A program made the position numbers and the translations under genes. The notes beneath the pieces are model-generated. The model was not told where the DNA came from. It did no database searches and saw only the letters and a program-made list of their open reading frames with translations. From assembly GCF_000721075.1 (NCBI RefSeq), contig NZ_JOEQ01000033.1, positions 1-64,000 of the forward strand: DNA of 64,000 nt, in the 5' to 3' direction. Each line of letters starts with the position of its first letter. The first letter of the stretch is position 1. This DNA is from Streptosporangium amethystogenes (lineage in GTDB: Bacteria; Actinomycetota; Actinomycetes; Streptosporangiales; Streptosporangiaceae). Of the stretch, positions 32,188 through 39,779 are shown piece after piece.

Positions 32188-32620
32188 TTAGCGCGTCAGG
32201 TGCCGTCCGCCGGCCACGGAGAGGACCTCGCCGTTGACGTGCCCGTTCGCGGCCGAGCCGAGGTAGGCGACCGCGGAGGCGACGTCCTCCGGCGTGCAGA
32301 TACGGCCCGTCGGTGTCTTCGCGGCCTCGGCGTCGACGACTCCCTGCCCGAACCCGGGTGTGTTCAGCACCCGCTCTGTCAGGGTGAAGCCTGGTCGCAC
32401 GACGTTGGTGAGGATGCCGTGCTGAGCCTCCCGGACGGCGAGCACCTTCGCGGCCGTCTCCAGCGCGCCCTTGGCCGCGGGGTACGCCACGGCCGCGGGC
32501 ATCGGCTGATCGACCACGTCGGACGAGATCAGCACCAGCCGGCCCCACCCGGCATCTCTCATGCCGGGAAGGACTGCGTCGATCATCGTCAGCGTCCCCG
32601 CCGCGTTGAAAGGCCCGAAA
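32188..32620 (-). pseudogene. SDR-family oxidoreductase lacking its N-terminal half
   Basis: From about residue 40 of the frame the chain reads GPFNAAGTLTMIDAVLPGMR, then GRLVLISSDVVDQ, the catalytic Y-x-x-x-K as AVAYPAAKGALE and VNGEVLSVAGGRHLTR at the end. This is a good SDR C-terminal half. The Rossmann glycine motif and NAG motif are absent. The 5' end is replaced at about 32620 by the beginning of an oppositely oriented MarR fragment. The protein cannot bind NAD(P). Confidence 0.85.
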
Positions 32621-32621
32621 G

Positions 32622-33002
32622 CTCGCGGCGCTCGGGCTGCACCCGGGGCAGGATGTGCTGCTCTGGCTCCTGGCCCAGGAACGCGAGGGAATGACGGTCT
32701 CGGAACTGGCGGCGCGGATCGGAATCGAGCCACCGACCGCGACCCGCAGCCTGGCCCGGCTGGAGAGTGGCGGATGGTTCCGGCGCGAGCCGGTCGCCAC
32801 GGACCGCCGCCAGGTGCGCATCGTGGTCACGGACGCGGGTCACGAGCTGATACCCGGCATCGAACGCGCCTGGGCGGAACTCGCCGAGCAGGCGCTGGGC
32901 GGCGCGAGCGACGAGCAGCGCGAGATCGCGCTCACCACGCTCGAACGGGCCAACGACCGGCTACGCGGTCTCGTCGGTGAGGACGTCCTGGCCGAGGAAT
33001 GA
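32622..33002 (+). pseudogene. MarR-family regulator lacking its N-terminal helix
   Basis: The frame reads RKLAALGLHPGQDVLLWLLA, then GMTVSELAARIGIEPPTATR and LARLESGGWFRREP, all MarR winged helix, plus a complete C-terminal helix. There is no start before the homologous region; GTG 32655 would begin inside helix 2. The first 20 to 30 residues are lost at the same junction that truncates the SDR gene. It may still make an N-terminally shortened protein. Confidence 0.8.
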
Positions 33003-33133
33003 CACACCCGCGCTTCCCTCAGCCACTTCAGGACCTCACCGAGCGGTGTGACCGCTCCGATACCCGCGTACTTTGTCCCGCGCGCGGTTCGAAGCGCGTG
33101 TGTTCGCGGTATCTCGGGTGAGAAACGCGTGAG

Positions 33134-33174
33134 CCCGCACGCCTTCCTCAGCTCATGACAGCAAGGCGTGCGGG
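33134..33174. terminator. 12-bp hairpin downstream of MarR fragment
   Basis: CCCGCACGCCTT (33134-33145) and AAGGCGTGCGGG (33163-33174) are perfect complements with a 17-nt loop. It is a likely terminator for the plus-strand fragment or the minus-strand genes. Confidence 0.6.
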
Positions 33175-33408
33175 TTACGGGAATCCGAGTCAGTGTCCTG
33201 CTATCGGCCGCGGGGCTTCATGGCTGCCGCCGCGTCAACCTGCGGTAGATGAGCCGCTGCCTTGACCAAGGGCAGGCGAACTCCTCGGCGTCATCGGGCA
33301 CGCCTTCGCGGGTGGTCGCGGAGCTGCGCGCCTTCCTGCCTGAGTAGGAAGCGAACGGTGCGCCGGCTCCCGTACCGTCGTGACGGCTGCAGCGAGTCCG
33401 TTGTGGCC
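33175..33408. other. Intergenic region
   Basis: No supported gene in about 230 bases; overlapping frames have no recognisable content. Confidence 0.35.
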
Positions 33409-33717
33409 TTAGCCGTCCTGGCCGACGGAGATGAAGTTCGCGTATTCGTCGAAGCGGAAGTACACCGCGGCGTGCGCCTCGCCGCGCATGCCGTTCCTGG
33501 TGGCCACGTGCACGACATGCTGTTGGAGGACTTCGCCGGGCCGGGAGAGTTGGCGGACGACGTCGTAGTGCATCGATTCGAACTGCTCCCTTCCTCCGTC
33601 GCGAACGCTCCAAGGTGGATGGTTCGCGACGGTGTCCGCGCGGAGAGGCTGCGCGGGCTCAACACCCAACCTGCGAGGCTCGTGCTCCACAGGCATCACG
33701 CATTGCGCATAAGGCAA
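33409..33717 (-). CDS. Possible SnoaL/NTF2-like protein
   Basis: A 102-residue frame whose second half (HYDVVRQLSRPGEVLQQHVV, then EAHAAVYFRFDEYANFISVG) resembles the barrel strands of NTF2/SnoaL-like proteins. The first half shows no family match and the total length is short for the fold, so the gene may be truncated or rearranged. It is transcribed in the same direction as the methyltransferase upstream, 50 bases away. Confidence 0.4.
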   Translation of the reverse strand: MPYAQCVMPVEHEPRRLGVEPAQPLRADTVANHPPWSVRDGGREQFESMHYDVVRQLSRPGEVLQQHVVHVATRNGMRGEAHAAVYFRFDEYANFISVGQDG

Positions 33718-33767
33718 GGAGTCGGCGCCGACACTGCCTGGCGGACAACCCGCGTGGAGATTGCCGA

Positions 33768-34613
33768 TCAGCTGAGGCGTGCGGCCCAGACGGTGCGTTC
33801 GGTGCGTACCAAGAGGTCGTCGCGGCGCAGGATGCTGTGAGGGCTGTCCGTGTCGAGCAGCCGGTCGAGCGCGGCGAGATCTTCGGCCGGGAGTGCCTCG
33901 GCGGCGGTGTCGCGGATGCGCCGCAGGGTGGCCAGGGCGTAGCGGCCGATGGCCTCGCTGCGGGAGCCTTCGATGTTCACGGCGACGGTGCGCTCACCTT
34001 CGATGGTGAACCCGGCGGCGACCAGCATCGGCCCCCAGTCGGCGCCGCGGTGGGGCATCTGTTCGGCGTGGAAGTGCTCGGTCGCGGCGTGGCAGCGGTC
34101 TTCCAGGCCGGGCCGGTCCTCCGGGGCATTCTCGGGCAGGAAGCGGGGGAATCCGGCCAGCTCGACGACGGCGAACAGGCCGCCGGGCGCGAGCATGTCG
34201 CGGACGTTGCGCAGGACGTGGTCGGGGTCGGCCATGTGGTGCATCGAGGCCGAGGCCCAGACCAGGTCCGGCGTGCCGAGGTCGGGCCAGTCTGCGGCGT
34301 CGAGGTCGGCCTGCACGGTGCGCACGCGGTCATCCGCGTCCTGGGCGCATGCCTTCTTCCGCAGGCGCTGCAGGTGTCCGGGCGAGGCGTCGACGGCGAT
34401 GACGTGTGCCTCGGGGAAACGGTCGAGGAGGGCGAAGGTGCCCGCTCCGGTGCCGGAGCCCAGGTCGACGATCTGGCGCGGGCCGGTTTCCAGGGGCAGC
34501 CATGCGGTGATGGACGCGATGTGCTCGGCGAGGACTTCCGTGTCCAGGTCGAGGATCTCCGCCTGGCCGGCGTCGTCCTGCTGGTGGGGAATGTGCGGGT
34601 GTGCGTGGGTCAT
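33768..34613 (-). CDS. Class I SAM-dependent methyltransferase
   Basis: A 281-residue methyltransferase. Motif I is IVDLGSGTGAGTFALLDRFP, motif II AHVIAVDASPG, then VRTVQADLDAADW, with an aromatic-containing post-motif SASMHHMADPDHVL. The N-terminus is His-rich (THAHPHIPHQQ). The overall pattern suits small-molecule methyltransferases such as UbiE-like enzymes. The substrate is unknown. It lies 119 bases downstream of an XRE-cupin regulator on the same strand, which may control it. Confidence 0.88.
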   Translation of the reverse strand: MTHAHPHIPHQQDDAGQAEILDLDTEVLAEHIASITAWLPLETGPRQIVDLGSGTGAGTFALLDRFPEAHVIAVDASPGHLQRLRKKACAQDADDRVRTVQADLDAADWPDLGTPDLVWASASMHHMADPDHVLRNVRDMLAPGGLFAVVELAGFPRFLPENAPEDRPGLEDRCHAATEHFHAEQMPHRGADWGPMLVAAGFTIEGERTVAVNIEGSRSEAIGRYALATLRRIRDTAAEALPAEDLAALDRLLDTDSPHSILRRDDLLVRTERTVWAARLS

Positions 34614-34732
34614 GCCGTCACCGTAAGGCGGGTTTGCCTACTCGGCACGACGGCTCCCGGGATGCGCAAGATATCGGCGCGTGGCGGTGCCCGACGCGCA
34701 AGGCGCACCCGTACCGAGGGTGCGCGTTGCCG

Positions 34733-35329
34733 TCATTCGGAGATGCTGGGGGTGTCGTAGTCGTCGCCGTTGGCGCGCTGGTGTCCGCGGCGGGCATCGC
34801 GGTCGAAGATGCCCAGAATCTCACACGGTCCGCCTTCGGCGCCGATGGCGTGCGGCATCATGGTGGGGAACTCGGCGGCCTGGTTGGCCTCAAGGCGGAA
34901 GCGCCGGTGGCCCAGCATGAGGATCGCGGTGCCGGAGAGTACGACCAGCCATTCCCGGCCGGGGTGGGCACGCATGCGGGAGGGGTTGTCGGGCGGCGGC
35001 TCGGTCATGCGCTGGCGTATGACGCTCATGCCGGGGTCGCCCTTCACCGGCCAGCGCATCAGGCCGTGGATGCTGTCGATCATCGGGCTGGTGACGACGT
35101 CGTCGGTGGCGGTCTCGACGAGCTGGTCGAGGGTGGTGTCCAGGGCGCGGGCGAGGGTGACGAGCTGGTCCAGGGCGAGGCGACGCCGGCCGTTCTCGAT
35201 GCGGCTCAGTGAGGACTGGCTGAGGTTGGCGCGGGTGGCCAGTTCTTCCAGGGACCACCCCTGTGCGACTCGCAGGGCGCGGATGCGTTTGCGCACGAGG
35301 CTGTCCAGCTCTCCGATTTCTTGCGTCAT
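34733..35329 (-). CDS. XRE regulator with C-terminal cupin domain
   Basis: A 198-residue regulator. It has an N-terminal HTH_3 (about 10-65: RALRVAQGWSLEELATRANL, then SQSSLSRIENGRRRL) and a C-terminal cupin (HPGREWLVVLSGTAILMLGH, then AAEFPTMMPHAIGAEGGPCE). Such proteins (PuuR/SutR-like) sense small metabolites through the cupin. ATG 35329 is chosen because the HTH follows at normal distance; ATG 35338 is also possible. It probably controls the methyltransferase downstream and itself. Confidence 0.9.
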   Translation of the reverse strand: MTQEIGELDSLVRKRIRALRVAQGWSLEELATRANLSQSSLSRIENGRRRLALDQLVTLARALDTTLDQLVETATDDVVTSPMIDSIHGLMRWPVKGDPGMSVIRQRMTEPPPDNPSRMRAHPGREWLVVLSGTAILMLGHRRFRLEANQAAEFPTMMPHAIGAEGGPCEILGIFDRDARRGHQRANGDDYDTPSISE

Positions 35330-35384
35330 GGGCAGCATCGTATGCCCATGACGCAAGGCTGAATCCTTTCCCCTTCCCGTGGCG

Positions 35385-35822
35385 CTAGCGGCGGTGTCTG
35401 TCGAGCAGCCGGCTTCCGACGTCGACATAGCCGGCGAACAGCCCGATCACGTCCTGGAGCCGGTCCTGCGCGGGCCCCGGACCCAGCAGGGCCTCGCCGT
35501 CGCGCAGGGCGGCGATCAGGGTTCTGGCCCGCGCGTGGCTGGCCTCCAGCAGTGACTCGATCCCTCCGGTGGCCTCCACCAGGAGCCTGCGGCTGCCGGG
35601 CTGCGGGATCACCTTGGCGAGTCCCCAGGAGTTCAGCTGCCGCACCGCGGTGCTCACCGCGCCCTTGCTCAGGTCGAGCTCGGTGGCGATAGCGTCGAGA
35701 GAGGCCGGCTCCTCGGTCATCAGGAGCAGGCCGTAGACGCGACCGGTCGCGTGCGGGAGGTTCCATGAGGCCAGCAGGTCGCCTACCGAGGTGATGAACG
35801 CGCTACGCCTGGTCGCGCTCAC
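35385..35822 (-). CDS. GbsR/MarR-type winged-helix regulator
   Basis: A 145-residue regulator. GRVYGLLLMTEEPASLDAIA, then TELDLSKGAVSTAVRQLNSW and GLAKVIPQPGSRRLLVEATG form a GbsR/MarR winged helix, with a C-terminal dimerisation helix. It starts at GTG 35822, overlapping the hydrolase stop (GTGA), so the two are co-translated. An operator-like palindrome over the hydrolase start suggests autoregulation. Confidence 0.88.
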   Translation of the reverse strand: MSATRRSAFITSVGDLLASWNLPHATGRVYGLLLMTEEPASLDAIATELDLSKGAVSTAVRQLNSWGLAKVIPQPGSRRLLVEATGGIESLLEASHARARTLIAALRDGEALLGPGPAQDRLQDVIGLFAGYVDVGSRLLDRHRR

Positions 35823-36637
35823 CGCTGTGCCCGCCCCGAGTCCGAGATCGCACGCAGGAACGCCTCGATCGCCGCGTTCACCGCGTGCGGATCGTCCTGG
35901 TTGGCGATGTGCCCCGCGCCGGGGACGACCACCTCCTGGACGCCTTCCGCCGCGGCCCACTCGCGCATGGCCGAGGCGATGTTGCCGGTACGGTCTCGCT
36001 CGCCGCGGATCAGGCACAGCGGCACCGGCGTACGGTAGCCGGGGTCCGGGTCGAGGAGTTCGACGGTCGCCCGCCACACCTGGACGAACTCCCGCTTCGA
36101 CAGCAGGGAGAACGCCCGCCGCGCATCCGCCCGCGTGCCCTCCGTCACCGCGGAGGCCCTGGCCATCACATCGGGAAGGCGACCGGCCGGAATCATCGAC
36201 AGGCTCGGCGCGGCCGCCCTCAACAGCAGGCGCTCCGTCCATGACAGCGGCTCGGTGTTCCAGGTCGAGCCGATGACGACCAGCGCCCGGGCGAGGTCCG
36301 GATGCCGCCGGACGACCGCCTGGCCGAGGTTGCCGCCGAGGGACTGTCCCACGAGTACCGGCCGGTCGAGTGCGAGATGCTCGATGAGCGCGCACAGGTC
36401 GTCGATCGCCCGCTCGGCGGTGAACGGAACGCCCGCCGGGCGAGAGCGGCCGTGGCCGCGCATGTCCCAGGTGACGACCCGGTATCCCCGGGCGCGCAGC
36501 TGCTCGCCCTGGGCGTCGAACATCGCGTGATCGGCCCCGGCTCCGTGCGAGAACACCAGCGGCACACCGTCGCCACCACTGTCGGCGTAGTGGAGGTCGC
36601 ACCCTCGCAGCGAGAGCGTCGATGGCATATTCACCAT
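35819..36637 (-). CDS. Alpha/beta hydrolase
   Basis: A 272-residue alpha/beta hydrolase with the oxyanion region FSHGAGADHAMF, nucleophile Ser99 in GQSLGG, acid in RGERDRTGN and His in VPGAGHIANQDDP. The lid region is helical. It resembles esterases and haloperoxidase-like hydrolases that act on small esters or lactones. ATG 36637 or 36628 may be used; a 20-bp palindrome overlaps the first. It is the first gene of an operon with the GbsR-like regulator. Confidence 0.9.
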   Translation of the reverse strand: MVNMPSTLSLRGCDLHYADSGGDGVPLVFSHGAGADHAMFDAQGEQLRARGYRVVTWDMRGHGRSRPAGVPFTAERAIDDLCALIEHLALDRPVLVGQSLGGNLGQAVVRRHPDLARALVVIGSTWNTEPLSWTERLLLRAAAPSLSMIPAGRLPDVMARASAVTEGTRADARRAFSLLSKREFVQVWRATVELLDPDPGYRTPVPLCLIRGERDRTGNIASAMREWAAAEGVQEVVVPGAGHIANQDDPHAVNAAIEAFLRAISDSGRAQR

Positions 36638-36655
36638 TTACTAAATCTAGCAAAT
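36636..36655. promoter_or_regulatory. Operator-like palindrome at hydrolase start
   Basis: On the minus strand, ATTTGCTAGATTTAGTAAAT is an imperfect 20-bp palindrome (8 of 10 half-site matches) in otherwise GC-rich DNA. It covers a TAGATT-like -10 and reaches ATG 36637. Probable binding site of the GbsR/MarR-type regulator. Confidence 0.6.
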
Positions 36656-36796
36656 ATGTCCGATCGACGAAGGGCCGGAGCGATGTGCGCTCATCCGCGG
36701 GGCGGCGGGGCGAGCCGCGCCGGCCGAGCACGCCTCCGGTGCGGCTCGTACCGACGCGCCCGGCCGCACACGACCACTCCGCCGGTGGGGCGGAGA

Positions 36797-36837
36797 TCCC
36801 GGCTCGTCGTGCGCTGCGGGGGCACGGCGAGCCGGGA
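36797..36837 (-). terminator. Terminator of ECF sigma operon
   Basis: TCCCGGCTCGTCGTGC and GCACGGCGAGCCGGGA form a 16-bp stem with one G-U wobble in RNA and a 9-nt loop. It lies immediately after the stop of the anti-sigma-like gene on the minus strand. Confidence 0.8.
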
Positions 36838-36840
36838 GGT

Positions 36841-38016
36841 TCAGGAGGCGGGTTTCTCGTCGGTCCAGCCGGCTTCGAGGACGGTCTCGGAGTTCCACAC
36901 GGTGCCCGGCGCGAATCCGGCCTGCAGGCCGCCCGGCCGTACCACGACGCTGTCCCTGGCCAGTGCCCGCCCGGTCGCCTCGTCGAAGATCAGGCGGTTC
37001 CGCAGGATCCCCTCACCCGCCTTGGCGTCCGCCTTCGCCCTGACCCGTTCCTCGATGGCGACGGCACTGCCGGTACGGCCCTCCGCGTCGACAACATCCC
37101 GGACGACCTCGATGCTCTCCAGGTCGGCGAGCATCCGGAAGGCGGCGCCGCGCACCTGCGGGGTGACCGGCATGTCGGTGATCAGCCCGACCGTGACGGC
37201 GAACAGCCAGGCGTCCGACGACATCGGGTCGTCCGACTCGGTGCCGTGCCCCTCGTACGAGCGCAGCAGCCACGCCTTGAGCCTGTCCGGGTCGTTCGGC
37301 AGGTCGCGCAGGTCCTTCATGGTGACGTTGCGGCCCAGCCAGAACACCTTGTCCCCGTCGACGAGGGGGGCGTGGCCGTCCCGCGCCGCTCCCGGCTCGG
37401 TCGACAGGGTGAAACCTTTGGATTTCGGGCTGTCGCCCATCTTGGGGGACTTGACCTGGATCTCGGCAGGGGAACCGGCCCGCTCCCAGGCCGCCCTGTC
37501 GTCCGGACCCGCGGGCTCCGCGCCGAGGGATCTCGTCCGGCTCCACTGCTCCCCGCCGGTCGCCGACGGGGTCCATACCTCGTTCCGCTGCGGGTCCACG
37601 ACGGTGTAGTCCCCGTCGGCCGCCTCGAACAGGTTCCGGCTCACCGACACGGTGTGCCAGTAGGCGCCGGTCACATCCGGCTGGCGGGCCGCCCCGTGGG
37701 CAGCGGCGAGCAGGATGGATCGCCCGGAGAGCTCGATTCGCGGGGTGGTGGTCGCCGGGCTTGAGATCACCTGGGCGGAGGGCGCGCGCGGGGCCGTACC
37801 GCCGGTCGCGGAGATCGTGACGGCGACCGCGGTCACGGCCGCGGCGGCTCCGGCGAGGCCGAGGCCCCACACCGGGCGTACGATCCTGCGCCTGGCCGGG
37901 GCCTGCCGGGGCCGCGCCATGGCTCGGGAGAGCTCGGCGGCCCTGGTCCGCGGGTCGACCGGGGTGTCGTCCAGGTGCGCGGGACGTGCGGCCCGCAGCT
38001 GATCGATGGGATTCAT
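36841..38016 (-). CDS. CU044_5270-family membrane protein, probable anti-sigma partner
   Basis: A 391-residue protein: a cytoplasmic N-terminus of about 48 residues (MNPIDQLRAARPAHLDD), one membrane helix (about 49-68, VWGLGLAGAAAAVTAVAVTI) and a large extracellular domain. This layout fits the CU044_5270 family, which is almost always encoded right after an ECF sigma factor and is thought to hold it at the membrane or sense envelope state. Start ATG 38016 overlaps the sigma stop (ATGA). The upstream in-frame extension is an antisense-like shadow of the sigma gene. Confidence 0.88.
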   Translation of the reverse strand: MNPIDQLRAARPAHLDDTPVDPRTRAAELSRAMARPRQAPARRRIVRPVWGLGLAGAAAAVTAVAVTISATGGTAPRAPSAQVISSPATTTPRIELSGRSILLAAAHGAARQPDVTGAYWHTVSVSRNLFEAADGDYTVVDPQRNEVWTPSATGGEQWSRTRSLGAEPAGPDDRAAWERAGSPAEIQVKSPKMGDSPKSKGFTLSTEPGAARDGHAPLVDGDKVFWLGRNVTMKDLRDLPNDPDRLKAWLLRSYEGHGTESDDPMSSDAWLFAVTVGLITDMPVTPQVRGAAFRMLADLESIEVVRDVVDAEGRTGSAVAIEERVRAKADAKAGEGILRNRLIFDEATGRALARDSVVVRPGGLQAGFAPGTVWNSETVLEAGWTDEKPAS

Positions 38017-38573
38017 GACCACTCCTCGCTGAGGTTCCTCATCCGGGGCTCGGGACTCACTGCGGTGTCCATCCGCTGTTTGAGCCGCCTGCGAGCGCGG
38101 TGCAGCCGTACCCGGAAGGTGGTCGGAGAGCAGCCGACGACCTGGGCCGCGTCGCGGGGGGAGAGCCCCTGCCAGGCGGTCAGGATCAGGATCTCCCGAT
38201 CGTCCTCCGACAGCCCGGTCAGCGCCTTGAGCACGTTGAGCCGTTCGGTGACCTGCTCCGCGACGTCGTCCTCGGTCCAGGCCCGCAACTCGGCGCTGAG
38301 CGCGTCCCGCCGGATCTCCGCCCGGATGTTGTCGCGCAGCACGTTGCGGGCCACCCCGAGGAGCCACGGCAGCGCCGGCTCCGGCACGTCCTCCAGCCGT
38401 CGCCAGGCGATCGCGAACGTCTCGCTCACCACCTCGTCCGCGACCTGCCGTCCCGCGCGGCTGACCACGTAGGCCCAGACGCGCTGCCGGCACTCGTCGT
38501 ACATGCTGGTGAATCTCTGCGAGTCGTCCGTCACCGCCCCGCCCCCTTCGTCCCGGATGTGTTCTTCTGACAC
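38013..38573 (-). CDS. ECF RNA polymerase sigma factor
   Basis: A 186-residue ECF sigma factor. Region 2 is VWAYVVSRAGRQVADEVVSE, then TFAIAWRRLEDVP and PWLLGVARNVLRDNIR. Region 4 is LSEDDREILILTAWQGLSPR and AAQVVGCSPTTFRVRLHRAR. No extra C-terminal domain is present. It is coupled to a CU044_5270 protein that most likely acts as its membrane anti-sigma partner. Start ATG 38573 (second in-frame GTG 38540 possible). Confidence 0.93.
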   Translation of the reverse strand: MSEEHIRDEGGGAVTDDSQRFTSMYDECRQRVWAYVVSRAGRQVADEVVSETFAIAWRRLEDVPEPALPWLLGVARNVLRDNIRAEIRRDALSAELRAWTEDDVAEQVTERLNVLKALTGLSEDDREILILTAWQGLSPRDAAQVVGCSPTTFRVRLHRARRRLKQRMDTAVSPEPRMRNLSEEWS

Positions 38574-38992
38574 CGGGAAGTGGCCGGGGACCCCCGTTTG
38601 TTACCCGCTTCCTCGAAAAAGGGTACGGGCCTCCTGGGACCGCTGGTCAGTGGCGGTGGCGGCGAACAGCGGCACCGCGAGGAAGATCCTGCCGTCCCGC
38701 GCGCGCCCGGCCGCGCCGACCTGACGGGACAGGGGAAACAGCGGCTGGTCGCTCTCGTTGACCAGCCGCTGCTTCAGCCCGGAGAGAGCCCCGGCGTTCT
38801 CACGAACATTAAAGGCAGCACCGTGGCCCCATACGGCGGCGGTCCCCGGTCGCGTACGTACCGTGCCCCTCCCCGGGCGGCGTTCGCCGGCGTGATGTGG
38901 TCCCCTGATATTCAGCGCCGACAGGGACATCTTTCGGCATAGGCTGATGTTCTGGGAACCTGGAAGGTTCTAGGGTGCCAATAGGAGGATGG
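38574..38992. other. Divergent intergenic region with hairpin
   Basis: About 420 bases between the sigma factor and FHA gene starts. A hairpin with perfect 12-bp arms (CAGCGGCTGGTC, 38739-38750, and GACCAGCCGCTG, 38760-38771) lies in the middle. Frames on both strands read through the region but none is recognisable. The sigma promoter should lie just right of 38573. Confidence 0.4.
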
Positions 38993-39721
38993 ATGCGGAC
39001 GATCCTCTTGCAGGCCGAGGCTCCCGGCGCTGGAGCGGCCGTCATCGAGCTTCCTCCGGGTCGCGAGGTCACCTTCGGCCGCGGATCGGAGAGCACCCCG
39101 GTCGACTTCCCGCTGGACCATCCGGGGATCTCCCGGCGGGCCGGGATCATCCGGGCCGTGGACGACTACTGGCTGCTCACCAACCTCAGCCGTGACGCCA
39201 CCCTGGTCGTGGAGAACCCGGAGGGCGGTGGGGAGTTCCTCAAGGTGGCTCCGCGGCGGGCGGCGGCGCCCGTGCCGTTCGAGTTCGCCCGCGTGGTGCT
39301 CCCGGTGGCGGGTGGCGCCTGTTCCTTCCTGGTCTTCGCCTCGCAGCACAGCTTCATCGACCCCGACGCGCCCGAGAGCGCGACGGTCGGCGAGCCGACC
39401 GTCTCCGGCTTCCCCGTGGACGAGACGGCGAAGTACTTCCTCGTGCTGGTCGCGCTCTGCGAGCCGCGGCTGCGCGACGGCTCGTCCCCGATCATCCCGA
39501 CGGTGCCGGAGATCCTGGAGCGGCTGCGCGACGTTCCCGGCGGCGCGGGCCTGACCCGGGCCGCGGTCAACTTCCACATCGACTATCTGGCGCGGACGAA
39601 ACTACGCGTCAAGCCGCCGTCGGGCTCGCGCAAGGCCGACTGGCAGCGCGCCGCGCTGGTCTCCGTCGCGCTCCGCTTCGACCTGGTGCGGGAGGAGCAC
39701 CTGAAGTGGCTGAACGGCTGA
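38993..39721 (+). CDS. FHA-domain protein
   Basis: A 242-residue protein. Residues about 25-85 (REVTFGRGSESTPVDFPLDH, then PGISRRAGIIRAVDDYWLLT and LSRDATLVVENP) match an FHA fold, which binds phosphothreonine peptides. The C-terminal part ends with a helical segment (ILERLRDVPGGAGLTRAAVN, then FHIDYLARTKLRVK) that looks like a DNA- or protein-binding helical domain. AGGAGG lies four bases before ATG 38993. It is convergent with a Ser/Thr kinase 58 bases away, an obvious candidate for producing its phospho-ligand. Confidence 0.88.
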   Translation: MRTILLQAEAPGAGAAVIELPPGREVTFGRGSESTPVDFPLDHPGISRRAGIIRAVDDYWLLTNLSRDATLVVENPEGGGEFLKVAPRRAAAPVPFEFARVVLPVAGGACSFLVFASQHSFIDPDAPESATVGEPTVSGFPVDETAKYFLVLVALCEPRLRDGSSPIIPTVPEILERLRDVPGGAGLTRAAVNFHIDYLARTKLRVKPPSGSRKADWQRAALVSVALRFDLVREEHLKWLNG

Positions 39722-39779
39722 CCGCGCCCCCGTACCCGATCGAAACGTCAACCCACCGGGCCACCCTCGCCGTTCCAGA

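Noticed and set aside
33615..34760. 381-codon plus-strand frame opposite the methyltransferase
   Set aside because: Antisense shadow of a SAM methyltransferase with clear motifs.
38601..38930. Minus-strand 109-codon frame between sigma factor and FHA genes
   Set aside because: No family resemblance and it runs through the hairpin and the likely promoters; not supported.
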